Origin: Lysobacterales bacterium 66-474
GTDB taxonomy: Bacteria > Pseudomonadota > Gammaproteobacteria > Xanthomonadales > Rhodanobacteraceae
Direction of reading: 5' to 3'
DNA: 64,000 bases
NCBI GenBank assembly: GCA_001899805.1
Contig: MKWP01000009.1
Span: 1 to 64,000, forward strand
The notes below the pieces were generated by a model. The model was given only the letters and a program-made list of their open reading frames with translations. It was not told the origin of the DNA and ran no database searches. The position numbers and the translations under genes were made by a program. Positions 1-6,976 of this stretch are shown in pieces. How positions within the stretch are numbered: the stretch's first letter is position 1; each line of letters opens with the position of its first letter.

Positions 1-2
1 CT

Positions 3-86
3 CTTCTTGCCGGAAAAGGTTCATCGCCAGTGTCCCAGATCGCCTCACTTGGATTCCAAGCGGGGCGCTGTGCACTTACTTGTTGA
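3..86 (+). CDS. possible 3' end of an upstream integron-cassette gene (partial)
   Basis: A reading frame is open from the left edge and stops (TGA) ten bases before the first attC site, which is where cassette genes usually end. Only 27 codons are visible and no family is recognisable. Two other frames are also open here, so coding is an inference from position alone. Confidence 0.2.
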   Translation, partial: LLAGKGSSPVSQIASLGFQAGRCALTC

Positions 87-95
87 ATTCGCCGC

Positions 96-167
96 ACCTA
101 ACAACTCGGTCAGCCGGACGCAAATCCCGCTACGCGGTCTTTGCGCCAGTTGCCTCGGGCGTTAGCC
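96..167 (+). repeat. integron attC recombination site 1
   Basis: The 72-bp site begins with the R'' box ACCTAAC and ends with the R' box GTTAGCC. Between them lie the conserved ACAACTCGG start and an imperfect palindrome of the integron attC type (seen). Two further sites of the same design follow at 732 and 1378. Recombination would occur between G161 and T162, so the next cassette starts at 162. Its R' box is the complement of the R'' box at 732-738, as expected for one inserted circular cassette. Confidence 0.88.
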
Positions 168-194
168 AACAGGTTCAGCCGCGTCGCAAGCGTG

Positions 195-223
195 TTGACA
201 GCACCATTTACCGTAGCTACGAT
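195..223 (+). promoter_or_regulatory. promoter of the first brnTA cassette
   Basis: A perfect -35 TTGACA (195-200), a 17-base spacer and a -10 TACGAT (218-223) lie just inside the cassette start. The toxin ATG at 230 is only six bases past the -10, so the mRNA is probably leaderless. This promoter belongs to the cassette and does not depend on an integron Pc promoter. Confidence 0.7.
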
Positions 224-229
224 TAGTCC

Positions 230-502
230 ATGCGGATCACCTGCGACCCTGCAAAACGCGAATGGACGCTGCAGGAACGCGGTCTGGACATGCGCAGAGC
301 AAAGGAAGTCTTTGCCGGGCCGCACTTCACTCGCGCAGATGATCGCCAAGGCTACGGCGAGCCTCGCTTCATCACTGCAGGTTGGCTCGATTCTCGGCTT
401 GTCGTGTTCGCATGGACGCCGCGCGGCGTCGCAAGACGCATCATCAGTATGAGGCATTGCCATGAGCGCGAAGCGAAAAAACTCCAACCCCATCTCGCAT
501 GA
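230..502 (+). CDS. brnT: BrnT-type ribonuclease toxin (cassette 1)
   Basis: A 90-residue BrnT toxin. The family (RelE-like fold) cleaves RNA and is neutralised by BrnA. Seen: the N-terminal DPAKR segment followed by the RG(L/V)D region, a central TRADDR-GYGEPR block, a beta-rich middle (LVVFAW), and the C-terminal RRIISMR motif with the basic residues expected for catalysis. Length fits the family (about 90 residues). It overlaps the antitoxin gene by 41 bases, the usual brnTA coupling. It lies in an integron cassette bounded by attC sites 96-167 and 732-800, with its own promoter and probably no 5' leader. Family assignment is strong; toxicity is inferred. Confidence 0.88.
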   Translation: MRITCDPAKREWTLQERGLDMRRAKEVFAGPHFTRADDRQGYGEPRFITAGWLDSRLVVFAWTPRGVARRIISMRHCHEREAKKLQPHLA

Positions 503-737
503 CGCCGAGACTCCGCCGGAAATCACCGACGCATGGATTGCCGAGGCCGACTTGTATCACGGTAAAAAGCTGGTGCGCCGCGGGCGTCCCAAGCTCGCCA
601 ACCCGCGTCAGCTTCTGTCCCTGCGCTTGCCACCCAAGGTCATTGAGCGGTGGCGGGCTACTGGGCCGGGCTGGCAAACACGTATGGTCGAGGTTCTCGA
701 GAAGTCTGCGCCTAAGTCTGGCCGGGCTGTTGGCTAA
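462..737 (+). CDS. brnA: BrnA antitoxin (cassette 1)
   Basis: A 91-residue BrnA antitoxin, a ribbon-helix-helix DNA-binding protein that binds BrnT and usually represses its own operon. Seen: a central RRGRPKL segment, then LSLRLPPKVIERWRATG and GWQTRM, the typical BrnA C-terminal ribbon-helix-helix. ATG at 462 is preceded by GAGG about seven bases upstream and lies inside the end of brnT. The TAA stop (735-737) is formed by the R'' box of attC2, so the cassette has no spare 3' sequence. Confidence 0.88.
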   Translation: MSAKRKNSNPISHDAETPPEITDAWIAEADLYHGKKLVRRGRPKLANPRQLLSLRLPPKVIERWRATGPGWQTRMVEVLEKSAPKSGRAVG

Positions 738-800
738 CAACTCGGCCAAGCGGACACAAACCCGCTACGCGGGGTGCGCCGGTTACCTCGAGCGTTAGCC
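732..800 (+). repeat. integron attC recombination site 2
   Basis: A 69-bp attC with R'' GGCTAAC (732-738) and R' GTTAGCC (794-800). Its R'' box is exactly complementary to the R' box at the start of its own cassette (161-167), as the single-strand cassette model predicts. The stop codon of brnA falls in the R'' box. The next cassette starts at 795. Confidence 0.88.
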
Positions 801-807
801 CCCGCAA

Positions 808-1092
808 TCAGCTTGCCGCATCACGAAACGCTTTCAACACCGCATTCATGCGTGTCTGCCAGCCGGTGCCTTGGTGGCGGTACCACTCCAGCACGTCCTT
901 ATCCACGCGCAGGGCAATCTGTTCCTTGCGCTCTTCAGGTGGCTTGGCGGGCCGTCCACGTTTTGCGCGCAGTTCGGCCACGCCTCGATGTGCGGTGGCG
1001 CCTTTCCAATACTTCAGCGTCGCCGCTTTGCGCTTGGGGTCGTACGGCACATCGGATTTGGGGGTACGCTTGGTAGTACGCTTCACGTTCAT
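808..1092 (-). CDS. brnA: BrnA antitoxin (cassette 2, reversed)
   Basis: A second BrnA, 94 residues from the ATG at 1092, which has GAGG about nine bases upstream; a GTG at 1107 in the same frame would add five residues. Seen: KRGRPAK, then IALRVDKDVLEWYRHQG and GWQTRMNAVL, matching the ribbon-helix-helix half of the first BrnA while the N-terminus differs. It is encoded against the direction of the cassette array, with its toxin upstream and overlapping. It should neutralise the toxin at 935-1324 and repress their promoter at 1333-1361 (inferred). Confidence 0.85.
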   Translation of the reverse strand: MNVKRTTKRTPKSDVPYDPKRKAATLKYWKGATAHRGVAELRAKRGRPAKPPEERKEQIALRVDKDVLEWYRHQGTGWQTRMNAVLKAFRDAAS

Positions 1093-1324
1093 AGGGTTCT
1101 GCCTCACGGCACGAAATCAGTCGGGGGCCGTCTTCGCGGTCAGTCCATACCAGCACAACCACTCGGCCATGCGCCCAGCCCAGGCTCACCAGTCGTTGCC
1201 CGCCGTAGTCTTCCCGGTCGTCCTCGCGGGTGAGCATCGGGCCATCGAATGCTTCCATGCAGCCGGCCAGGTCAACGCCGTGCTTGCGCAGGTTCTTGCG
1301 GCGTTTCGCGGGGTCGTGGCCCAT
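935..1324 (-). CDS. brnT: BrnT-type toxin with long C-terminal tail (cassette 2, reversed)
   Basis: A 129-residue BrnT. Seen: DPAKRRKNLRKHGVD at the N-terminus, LTREDDREDYGGQR and LVWTDREDGPRLISCREA, all aligning with the first BrnT. An in-frame stop lies just upstream, so ATG 1324 is the start. The family normally ends near residue 90, but this frame continues about 40 basic residues, giving a 158-base overlap with brnA. The tail may be real or may simply be the frame running on. The promoter at 1333-1361 again places the ATG at the expected transcript start. Confidence 0.82.
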   Translation of the reverse strand: MGHDPAKRRKNLRKHGVDLAGCMEAFDGPMLTREDDREDYGGQRLVSLGWAHGRVVVLVWTDREDGPRLISCREAEPYEREAYYQAYPQIRCAVRPQAQSGDAEVLERRHRTSRRGRTARKTWTARQAT

Positions 1325-1332
1325 GCGTAATT

Positions 1333-1361
1333 ATCGTATATGCACTAATCTTGGGTTGCAA
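1333..1361 (-). promoter_or_regulatory. promoter of the reversed brnTA cassette
   Basis: On the minus strand: -35 TTGCAA (1361-1356), 17-base spacer, -10 TACGAT (1338-1333). The -10 hexamer and spacing equal those of the first brnT promoter, and the ATG at 1324 again follows at the expected transcript start. Confidence 0.6.
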
Positions 1362-1377
1362 GGCCCGCGCGAGCGTG

Positions 1378-1447
1378 GGCTAACAACTCGGCCAAGCGGA
1401 CGCAAACCCGCTGCGCGGGTTCGCGCCGATTACCACAGGTGTTAGGC
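1378..1447 (+). repeat. integron attC recombination site 3
   Basis: A 70-bp attC with R'' GGCTAAC (1378-1384) and R' GTTAGGC (1441-1447). The R'' box complements the R' box at the start of its cassette (794-800). The palindrome AACCCGC-TGC-GCGGGTT lies in the centre. The next cassette begins at 1442. I found no matching R'' box GCCTAAC downstream. Confidence 0.88.
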
Positions 1448-1471
1448 CCTAATAGGCAACGGAGGTAGGTC

Positions 1472-1906
1472 GTGGGTGATTCCATTCCTTGGCGTATCGT
1501 TCGCTATCTGTACGCCGCGTACTACCTGTTCATTGGCGTCTATCTCGCGCTGTCGCTCGCGGGCATCATCGCGCCACCGCATCCCAGGGTGAGCGTCGAG
1601 TCTGCGGCATTTCAGGGCGCCTTGGGCAAAACGGGCTTCATGTTCCCCCTGCTCGCGTTCACCTACATAGCTTCGGCTTGTGCGCTGTTTTTCCACCGCA
1701 CTGCACCGCTTGGCCTGGTACTCCTTGCACCGGTTGCGGTCATCATCTTCTTTACCGACACGCTTCTCGACACTGCTTGGGTCCTTGGCACACTCAACGC
1801 GGTGGTGTTGGCAGCATTGGCTTGGCACTTTCGGTCCGCGTATCGGCCGCTTTTTTCCTACTCGGCCGGGTTGCAAGGTGCCGTCCGGGCGGCGCATCAA
1901 ATTTGA
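1472..1906 (+). CDS. small four-helix membrane protein in the last integron cassette
   Basis: A 144-residue protein of unknown function. Seen: four hydrophobic segments at about residues 10-33, 52-74, 78-99 and 104-120, a layout resembling DoxX-like small membrane proteins, though I see no motif that proves it. GTG 1472 has a strong ribosome-binding site (GGAGG, 1461-1465). The gene starts 25 bases after attC3, on the array strand. No attC follows, so the cassette is either the array's end or has lost its own site. No promoter is evident; it may depend on read-through from upstream. Confidence 0.65.
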   Translation: MGDSIPWRIVRYLYAAYYLFIGVYLALSLAGIIAPPHPRVSVESAAFQGALGKTGFMFPLLAFTYIASACALFFHRTAPLGLVLLAPVAVIIFFTDTLLDTAWVLGTLNAVVLAALAWHFRSAYRPLFSYSAGLQGAVRAAHQI

Positions 1907-2049
1907 AGTGCACATGACGAGGTGGTCGGACATGCCGCCGATGGCGATGGCCGGCGACCGCGAAGGCAGGTGAGATTCCGGTTCCGGTCCGTTGGCGGTG
2001 TTGCCCGCGCGATGGGCTCGGAGATCGTCTCGATGCGAAGGGGAGATGC

Positions 2050-2436
2050 ATGAATTACGTCGATCTGGTGGCGGTACTCGCACTGCTGCAACTGGTTTTC
2101 TTCGGCACGCTGGTGGCGCGTGCGCGGGCGCGCAGCGGATTGAAGGCGCCCGCCGTCACCGGCAACGAGATGTTCGAGCGTGCCTATCGCGTGCAGATGA
2201 ACACGCTGGAACTGATGGTGGTGTTCCTGCCTGCGTTGTACATCGCCGCGCGCTATTGGCCGCAGGCGTATCCGGCCGCGGCCGGCGCGATCTATCTCGT
2301 GGGCAGGTTCATCTACTGGCGCAGCTACATGCGGGCACCGGCGACCCGCGAACTGGGGTTCGGGCTGTCGATGCTGCCCATCCTTGCGCTGCTGATCGGC
2401 GCGCTGGCGGGCATCCTGCGCCGTGGCCCGGCCTGA
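2050..2436 (+). CDS. MAPEG-family membrane protein
   Basis: A 128-residue integral membrane protein of the MAPEG family (membrane-associated proteins in eicosanoid and glutathione metabolism). Seen: a first transmembrane segment at residues 1-22, the family signature FERAYRVQMNTLE near residue 42, and two or three further hydrophobic helices ending near residue 124. Bacterial members are often glutathione-dependent transferases or peroxidases, but the substrate cannot be read from sequence. A good ribosome-binding site (AAGGGGAG) precedes ATG 2050. It is the first ordinary chromosomal gene after the integron array. Confidence 0.82.
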   Translation: MNYVDLVAVLALLQLVFFGTLVARARARSGLKAPAVTGNEMFERAYRVQMNTLELMVVFLPALYIAARYWPQAYPAAAGAIYLVGRFIYWRSYMRAPATRELGFGLSMLPILALLIGALAGILRRGPA

Positions 2437-2454
2437 CCCGGCGAAGCGCGGGCG

Positions 2455-2790
2455 CTATTCGCGCGATGGCGCGAGCCGTTTCAGGAATACGCGCATTTCC
2501 CGGGCGGCCTGCACGTCGCCACGGGCTTCGGCGACGGCGATGCCGCGTCGCCAGGCTTCGGCGGCGGCGGGCGGTTCGCCGCTCGCGACCAGGGCCTTGC
2601 CGAGCAGCTTCCACGCGGCCGAATAGTCGGGGTCGAACTCGAGCGCGGCACGCAATTGTGGGACGGCTTGCGTGGCGTCGCCGGCTTCGAACAGCGCCGT
2701 GCCCAGCGCATGGCGCAGCAGCGCGCCATCGCGCGCGCCCCCAAGTTGCGCGCGCAAACGGGCAATACGGGAAGCTGGTTCGTTGCTCAT
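2455..2790 (-). CDS. small TPR-repeat protein
   Basis: A 111-residue soluble protein with at least two tetratricopeptide-like helical pairs (about residues 22-55 and 56-90; a typical pattern is ALG-ALFEAG-A-A-LRAALE-DP). TPR proteins are scaffolds for protein contacts; the partner is unknown. ATG 2790 is preferred over GTG 2817 because the latter lies inside a palindromic repeat. It is convergent with the MAPEG gene and lies downstream of the glycosyltransferase gene on the same strand. Confidence 0.6.
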   Translation of the reverse strand: MSNEPASRIARLRAQLGGARDGALLRHALGTALFEAGDATQAVPQLRAALEFDPDYSAAWKLLGKALVASGEPPAAAEAWRRGIAVAEARGDVQAAREMRVFLKRLAPSRE

Positions 2791-2814
2791 GGCAGGGTTT
2801 CGATGGGGCTCGTT

Positions 2815-2846
2815 CACCCTTCGACGGGCTCAGGGCGAACGGTCCA
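2815..2846. repeat. REP-like palindrome
   Basis: A short dispersed element with the core CCTTCGACGGGCTCAGGG. A close relative recurs at 63098-63125 and a partial copy at 25048-25066, all between genes. It lies between the TPR gene and the GT83-like gene and may act as a terminator. Confidence 0.5.
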
Positions 2847-2862
2847 GGACGATACCGCGGCT

Positions 2863-4572
2863 TCAGTGCACATTGCCGTATCGCCAGTACCCCGGTGCCG
2901 GCAGCAGCACCGTGGGCGTGACGGGTTCGGGCGGTTGCTGGCCGCGCCTGAGCGCCGCCAGCGTCGGCGCGTTCCAGATCACCAGCCAGACGCCGCGATA
3001 CGGTTGCACCAAGCGCGCGTAACGCAGGTCGTCGGCATCCAGGCGCGACGGGTATTCGATCACCAGTCCGCGCGGATGCCTGGCCGCCCAATCCTGCAAC
3101 GCCTGGCCTTCGAACAGGCGCTCGATCGGACGCGTCATGCGGCCCGCGAACTCGAACTGTCCATCGTAGAGGCCGAGGTTGCCGATCGCGTGGCCTTCGG
3201 CTTCGGCGCGTGCCAGCACCTGCGCGGCGGGCCGCATGTCGAAAGCCGGATACAGCGCCAGCGCGAACAGCGCGTAGGCGCCGACCGTGCCGATCAGGCT
3301 GGCGATCGCGATGCGGCGCAGTTCGCCGCGCCCGGGCAGCATCACGAGCGCGCCCAGCAGCAGGTACAGCACGCCGAACGGCGCGCACACCACGGAGACA
3401 TCGCGCAGCCAGTGGCTGTGCAACTTGCCCGCGTCCGCAACCAGCGGCAGTGCGAACAGCGCCACGGCGGCCGCCACGGAACCCAGTGCCAGCGGCCATG
3501 CCGACAGCCACGCGCTGCGTGCGGCGGCGCCTTCGCGCGCGCGCAACGCGGCGATCGCCGCGGCCATCACGATCGCGGCGCCGGAGAGCTCCGGAACGAA
3601 GTAGTAGGTTTGCTTGCCGCTGAATGCGCTGAAGATCACGAACGCGGGGACCAGCCACGCCAGCAACATGCGCAGCCCCGGTTGCGGTAGGCGACGCAGC
3701 GACACGATGCCCGCCCACATCCGCGGCCACAGCACGAACGGGAACAGCAGCACCGCGAGCCACGGCACGTACCACCAGAACGGGCGCCTGTGGATGAAGG
3801 CGTCCACCACGCGCCCGCCGGTCTGCTTGAACAGCAGGTTGTGGGTGTAGGCATCGCCGCTCATCTGCACGGCCGGGATCACCCACGCCGCCAGCATCGC
3901 GCCGCCGCCGAGCAGCGCGGCGAAGCCGCCGCCGTACCAGCGCGCGCGGTGTTCGCGCGCCCAACCGCACCACCACGGACCGAGCAGCCAGACGGGCGCG
4001 ATGTGCACCAGCATCACCGGCCCCTTGGTGAGGAGGCCGAGCCCGGTGCACACGGCAAAGCCGATCCAACTCGGCGAGCGGCGGCGCGGCCCCGGCACGA
4101 GGCACAGCATCGCCGCCAGCACCCACACGGCCAGCAAGCCGTCGTACATGATCTGCAGGCCGAACAGGAATCCGAACGACAACCCCAGCAGCAGCCACGG
4201 TGTCGAGCGCGCGATCCACGCGCGTTCCGGGAACAACCGCCGCGCCAGCGCCTGCGCGAGGACCAGTTGCGCGGCGCCGATCAGCACCATCAGCACGCGC
4301 GGCCACACGTCGTTGACGCCGAACGCGGCCCAGCCGGCGTGGATCAGCCAGAACAGCAACGGCGCCTTCTCGGAATACGGCGCGCCGTTGATGTGCGGCA
4401 CCCAGAACTGGTGGTGCGACCACATGTCCCATGCCACCGCCAGCGCGCGCGTGGAGTGCAGCGGGACCGGCGGCTGCAGGAAAATCGCGAGCAGCGCCGC
4501 CGCGAGGTACAGCGGCAGCCACCACAGCAGATGGCGCAGGCGTTCGGAACGGGCGAGGGAGGCGAGGGTCAC
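2863..4572 (-). CDS. ArnT/GT83-like membrane glycosyltransferase
   Basis: About 570 residues from a GTG at 4572; a longer open frame runs into the neighbouring gene and is not credible. Seen: a hydrophobic protein with roughly 11-12 membrane helices, and after helix 1 the family loop with HSTRALAVAWDM, NGAPYSEKAPLLFWL and an aromatic-rich segment, as in ArnT/PMT-type transferases that use polyprenyl-phosphate sugars. It likely adds a sugar or aminosugar to lipid A, LPS or another envelope glycan at the periplasmic face. It lies 58 bases downstream of the GT9 gene on the same strand. The start is uncertain (no clear ribosome-binding site). Confidence 0.75.
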   Translation of the reverse strand: MTLASLARSERLRHLLWWLPLYLAAALLAIFLQPPVPLHSTRALAVAWDMWSHHQFWVPHINGAPYSEKAPLLFWLIHAGWAAFGVNDVWPRVLMVLIGAAQLVLAQALARRLFPERAWIARSTPWLLLGLSFGFLFGLQIMYDGLLAVWVLAAMLCLVPGPRRRSPSWIGFAVCTGLGLLTKGPVMLVHIAPVWLLGPWWCGWAREHRARWYGGGFAALLGGGAMLAAWVIPAVQMSGDAYTHNLLFKQTGGRVVDAFIHRRPFWWYVPWLAVLLFPFVLWPRMWAGIVSLRRLPQPGLRMLLAWLVPAFVIFSAFSGKQTYYFVPELSGAAIVMAAAIAALRAREGAAARSAWLSAWPLALGSVAAAVALFALPLVADAGKLHSHWLRDVSVVCAPFGVLYLLLGALVMLPGRGELRRIAIASLIGTVGAYALFALALYPAFDMRPAAQVLARAEAEGHAIGNLGLYDGQFEFAGRMTRPIERLFEGQALQDWAARHPRGLVIEYPSRLDADDLRYARLVQPYRGVWLVIWNAPTLAALRRGQQPPEPVTPTVLLPAPGYWRYGNVH

Positions 4573-4630
4573 GGAAGGTTTCGGCGGCGCCGGGCGCGAG
4601 GCGCGATTGTAGTGGATGACTTCGTCGTGC

Positions 4631-5758
4631 CTAGGCGGCGTGCGGCAATTCCGGCTCGCGCGGCGCGAGGCTGCACAACGCGGCGATGGCTTCCTGCGGG
4701 CGGATCTGCGCCACGCGCGCACGCTGCGGCGGGCCGCCCAGCGCGATCACGGCACTCCCGCGCGGACTGCGCGGACACCACTGCCGCGGCGATTGCGATC
4801 CGAACAGCACCAGCAGCGGGCAACCCAGCGCGGCGGCCACGTGCGCGGGACCGGTGTCCACCGACACCATGCCGCGGGCGATCTCCGCCAGCGCCATCAG
4901 GCGGCGCAACGGCAACTCGCGCGCGGCGACGTCGAGGTTGCCGGGTCCGGCGATGGCCGCGATGGTTTCCAGCGACGCCGCTTCGCGCTCCGAGCCGCAC
5001 AGCAGGATGCGCGCATCGGCGTGGGCCGCGCGCAGCGCGCGCAGCAGCGCGATCCAGCAGGGCAACGGCCAGGACTTGTCGTCGTCGGCCTCGTCGCGCG
5101 GACCGTTCCAGCGCATGCTGCGCTTGTTGAAGGGCTGGACCAGCCAGACCGGTTCGCCGCGCCAGCCGCGCGTGCGCAGCCAGGCATCGCGATCGCGGCG
5201 GTCCGCTGCGCCCAGGTACAGGCGCGGCGCGGTCTCGTCGCCGGCGGTCGGCACGCGCCAGGCGTCGATGCAGGACGGCGGCGGGTGTCCGCCACCGCGC
5301 AGCAGGCGGTCGATCCAGTGTTCGTCGGCGCGCGCCGGGGTATCGGTGACGAACACGCAACGCTCGCGCGGCACCTGCGCCAGCGCGAGCATCCGGCGGA
5401 TCTTCGCGAGCGCGCGCGGCTCGGTTTCGCACACGTGCACCGGCGCGCCGCGGTGCGCGTGCAGCACCTGCAGCATCTGCCAGCGCTGCGGACTCAGCGC
5501 GAGCGGACGATGGCGCGCGCCGACCTCGAACACGCGCGCGACGTCCGGGTGTCCGGCGTACAGCGGTGCGCTGCAAGGCCCGCTGCCCAGCAGCAGGCAG
5601 GGTTTGCCGTAGCCGCGATGCAGGCGGTTCAACAACGGCGCCAGCAACAGCATGTCGCCGAGCCGGCCGAAGCGGATCACGATCGGAACGGAGCTCTTGG
5701 CCACGGAGCTCTTGGCCATGGATGGCAGTTCTGTCTGCAGTTTCGTTGGCAAATTCAT
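4631..5758 (-). CDS. glycosyltransferase family 9 (heptosyltransferase-like) protein 1
   Basis: A cytoplasmic GT9 protein of about 375 residues. Seen: N-terminal IRFGRLGDMLLLAPLL, and near the C-terminus the nucleotide-sugar signature SVDTGPAHVAAALGCP with LFGSQSP. These are typical of ADP-heptose:LPS heptosyltransferases. It lies downstream of a second GT9 gene on the same strand, 16 bases apart if ATG 5758 is used. A small in-frame tandem duplication (5691-5720) repeats AKSSV near the N-terminus, so ATG 5719 is also possible. Specific acceptor unknown; LPS core assembly is the likely role. Confidence 0.8.
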   Translation of the reverse strand: MNLPTKLQTELPSMAKSSVAKSSVPIVIRFGRLGDMLLLAPLLNRLHRGYGKPCLLLGSGPCSAPLYAGHPDVARVFEVGARHRPLALSPQRWQMLQVLHAHRGAPVHVCETEPRALAKIRRMLALAQVPRERCVFVTDTPARADEHWIDRLLRGGGHPPPSCIDAWRVPTAGDETAPRLYLGAADRRDRDAWLRTRGWRGEPVWLVQPFNKRSMRWNGPRDEADDDKSWPLPCWIALLRALRAAHADARILLCGSEREAASLETIAAIAGPGNLDVAARELPLRRLMALAEIARGMVSVDTGPAHVAAALGCPLLVLFGSQSPRQWCPRSPRGSAVIALGGPPQRARVAQIRPQEAIAALCSLAPREPELPHAA

Positions 5759-5774
5759 CCACCGTTTCGATCTT

Positions 5775-6875
5775 TCACGCCGGGTTGTTTGCGTTTGCAA
5801 GCGCGCCCGATGGCGCGGCGACCACGGACAACCGCAATGGCAGTGCCCGCCACGCGGCGAGCACTTCCTCGAGCGGGATCTGGTCGACGCGGTCGCGTTG
5901 CGGCAGCCCGCCCAGCGCGACCACCGCGCTGCCGGTCGGGCTGCGCGGCAGCCACAGCGACGGCGGCTGCGCGCCGTACAGCACGATCAGCGGACAGCCC
6001 AGCGCGGCGGCGGCCTGCGCGGGACCGGTGTCGATCGAGATCATCGCGGCGGCGTGTTCGCACAACGCCAGCAGCCGGCGCAGCGGCAGTTCGTCGCCGG
6101 CGGCGAGCACGCGATCGGATTGCGCGGCATCGGCGATCGTGCGCAGCAACGCGGCTTCCGCCGGCGCGCCGCACAGGACGATCTTCAATGCGGGAGCGTG
6201 CGCCAGCAGCGCGTGGATCAATCCGGTCCAGTTGCCCAGCGACCATTGCTTGTCGTCGCCGATCTGCCCCGCGCGTCCGCGTTTCAAGGTGCGCTTGTTG
6301 CCCGGTTGCAGCAGCACCAGCGGCGCGTCGTCGAAGGCGTGCCGGCGCAACCACGCCTGCAGGTCGGCGCGGTCCCCGGGGTGGACGACGAGGCAGGGCG
6401 CGTGCATCGCGTCGAGGTCGGCGGCCGGCGGGATTGACGCGAACGCGGCCGGCGTCATCGCGCCGAAGCGCTGCCAGCGGTCGATCCAGTGTTCGCCTTC
6501 GCGCAGCATGCAGTCCGGATTGGCGAACACGCAATGCCCGTCGGGAACGCGCGCGCGCCGCAGCAGCCAGCGGAGCTTGTCGATGGACCAGTCGTCGCAC
6601 ACGTACACCGGGCCGGGCGGTTGCGCGCGCAGCCGCGCGACGAGGTCGCGTTGCGTAGCGTCCAGCCAGTACGGCCGCTTGCGGCTGGCCAGTTTCAGCG
6701 TCGCGCTCACGTCGGGATGGCCCGCGAACAGGGGCTCCAGCCAACCGCCCGAGCCCAGCACGCGGCAGGCCCCGCCGTAACGAAGGTGCAGCAGGCGCAG
6801 CAGCGGCGTCAGCAACACCATGTCGCCGAAGGCGCCGAAGCGGATCACGAGGGGTGCGGCGGAGGGGGTGGGCAT
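5775..6875 (-). CDS. glycosyltransferase family 9 (heptosyltransferase-like) protein 2
   Basis: A paralogue of the gene downstream of it, about 366 residues from ATG 6875. Seen: IRFGAFGDMVLLTPLLRLL at the N-terminus, a QPGNKRT segment at the domain junction and SIDTGPAQAAAALGCPLIVLYG near the C-terminus. In the signature the usual H after PA is replaced by Q (GPAQ for GPAH), a difference from its neighbour. It probably transfers heptose or another sugar in LPS core synthesis. It is divergent from the GT2 gene with about 100 bases between starts. Confidence 0.8.
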   Translation of the reverse strand: MPTPSAAPLVIRFGAFGDMVLLTPLLRLLHLRYGGACRVLGSGGWLEPLFAGHPDVSATLKLASRKRPYWLDATQRDLVARLRAQPPGPVYVCDDWSIDKLRWLLRRARVPDGHCVFANPDCMLREGEHWIDRWQRFGAMTPAAFASIPPAADLDAMHAPCLVVHPGDRADLQAWLRRHAFDDAPLVLLQPGNKRTLKRGRAGQIGDDKQWSLGNWTGLIHALLAHAPALKIVLCGAPAEAALLRTIADAAQSDRVLAAGDELPLRRLLALCEHAAAMISIDTGPAQAAAALGCPLIVLYGAQPPSLWLPRSPTGSAVVALGGLPQRDRVDQIPLEEVLAAWRALPLRLSVVAAPSGALANANNPA

Positions 6876-6976
6876 GGCGGGCTCGCGGGCGGCGTGCAGT
6901 GTGGCGGTGCTTCCTGTCGGCAGTCTTTCGGCGGCGGGCATTACACTCGCTGAATCCACGCGCCTGTCCAACCGCC

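Noticed and set aside
2309-4525. Very long open frame (738 codons) on the minus strand
   Set aside because: It is the shadow of the GT83-like and TPR genes; arginine/alanine-rich product with no motifs, as expected from high GC.
4573-4722. N-terminal extension of the GT83-like gene
   Set aside because: It overlaps the GT9 gene and encodes an arginine-rich stretch, not a membrane helix; GTG 4572 is preferred.
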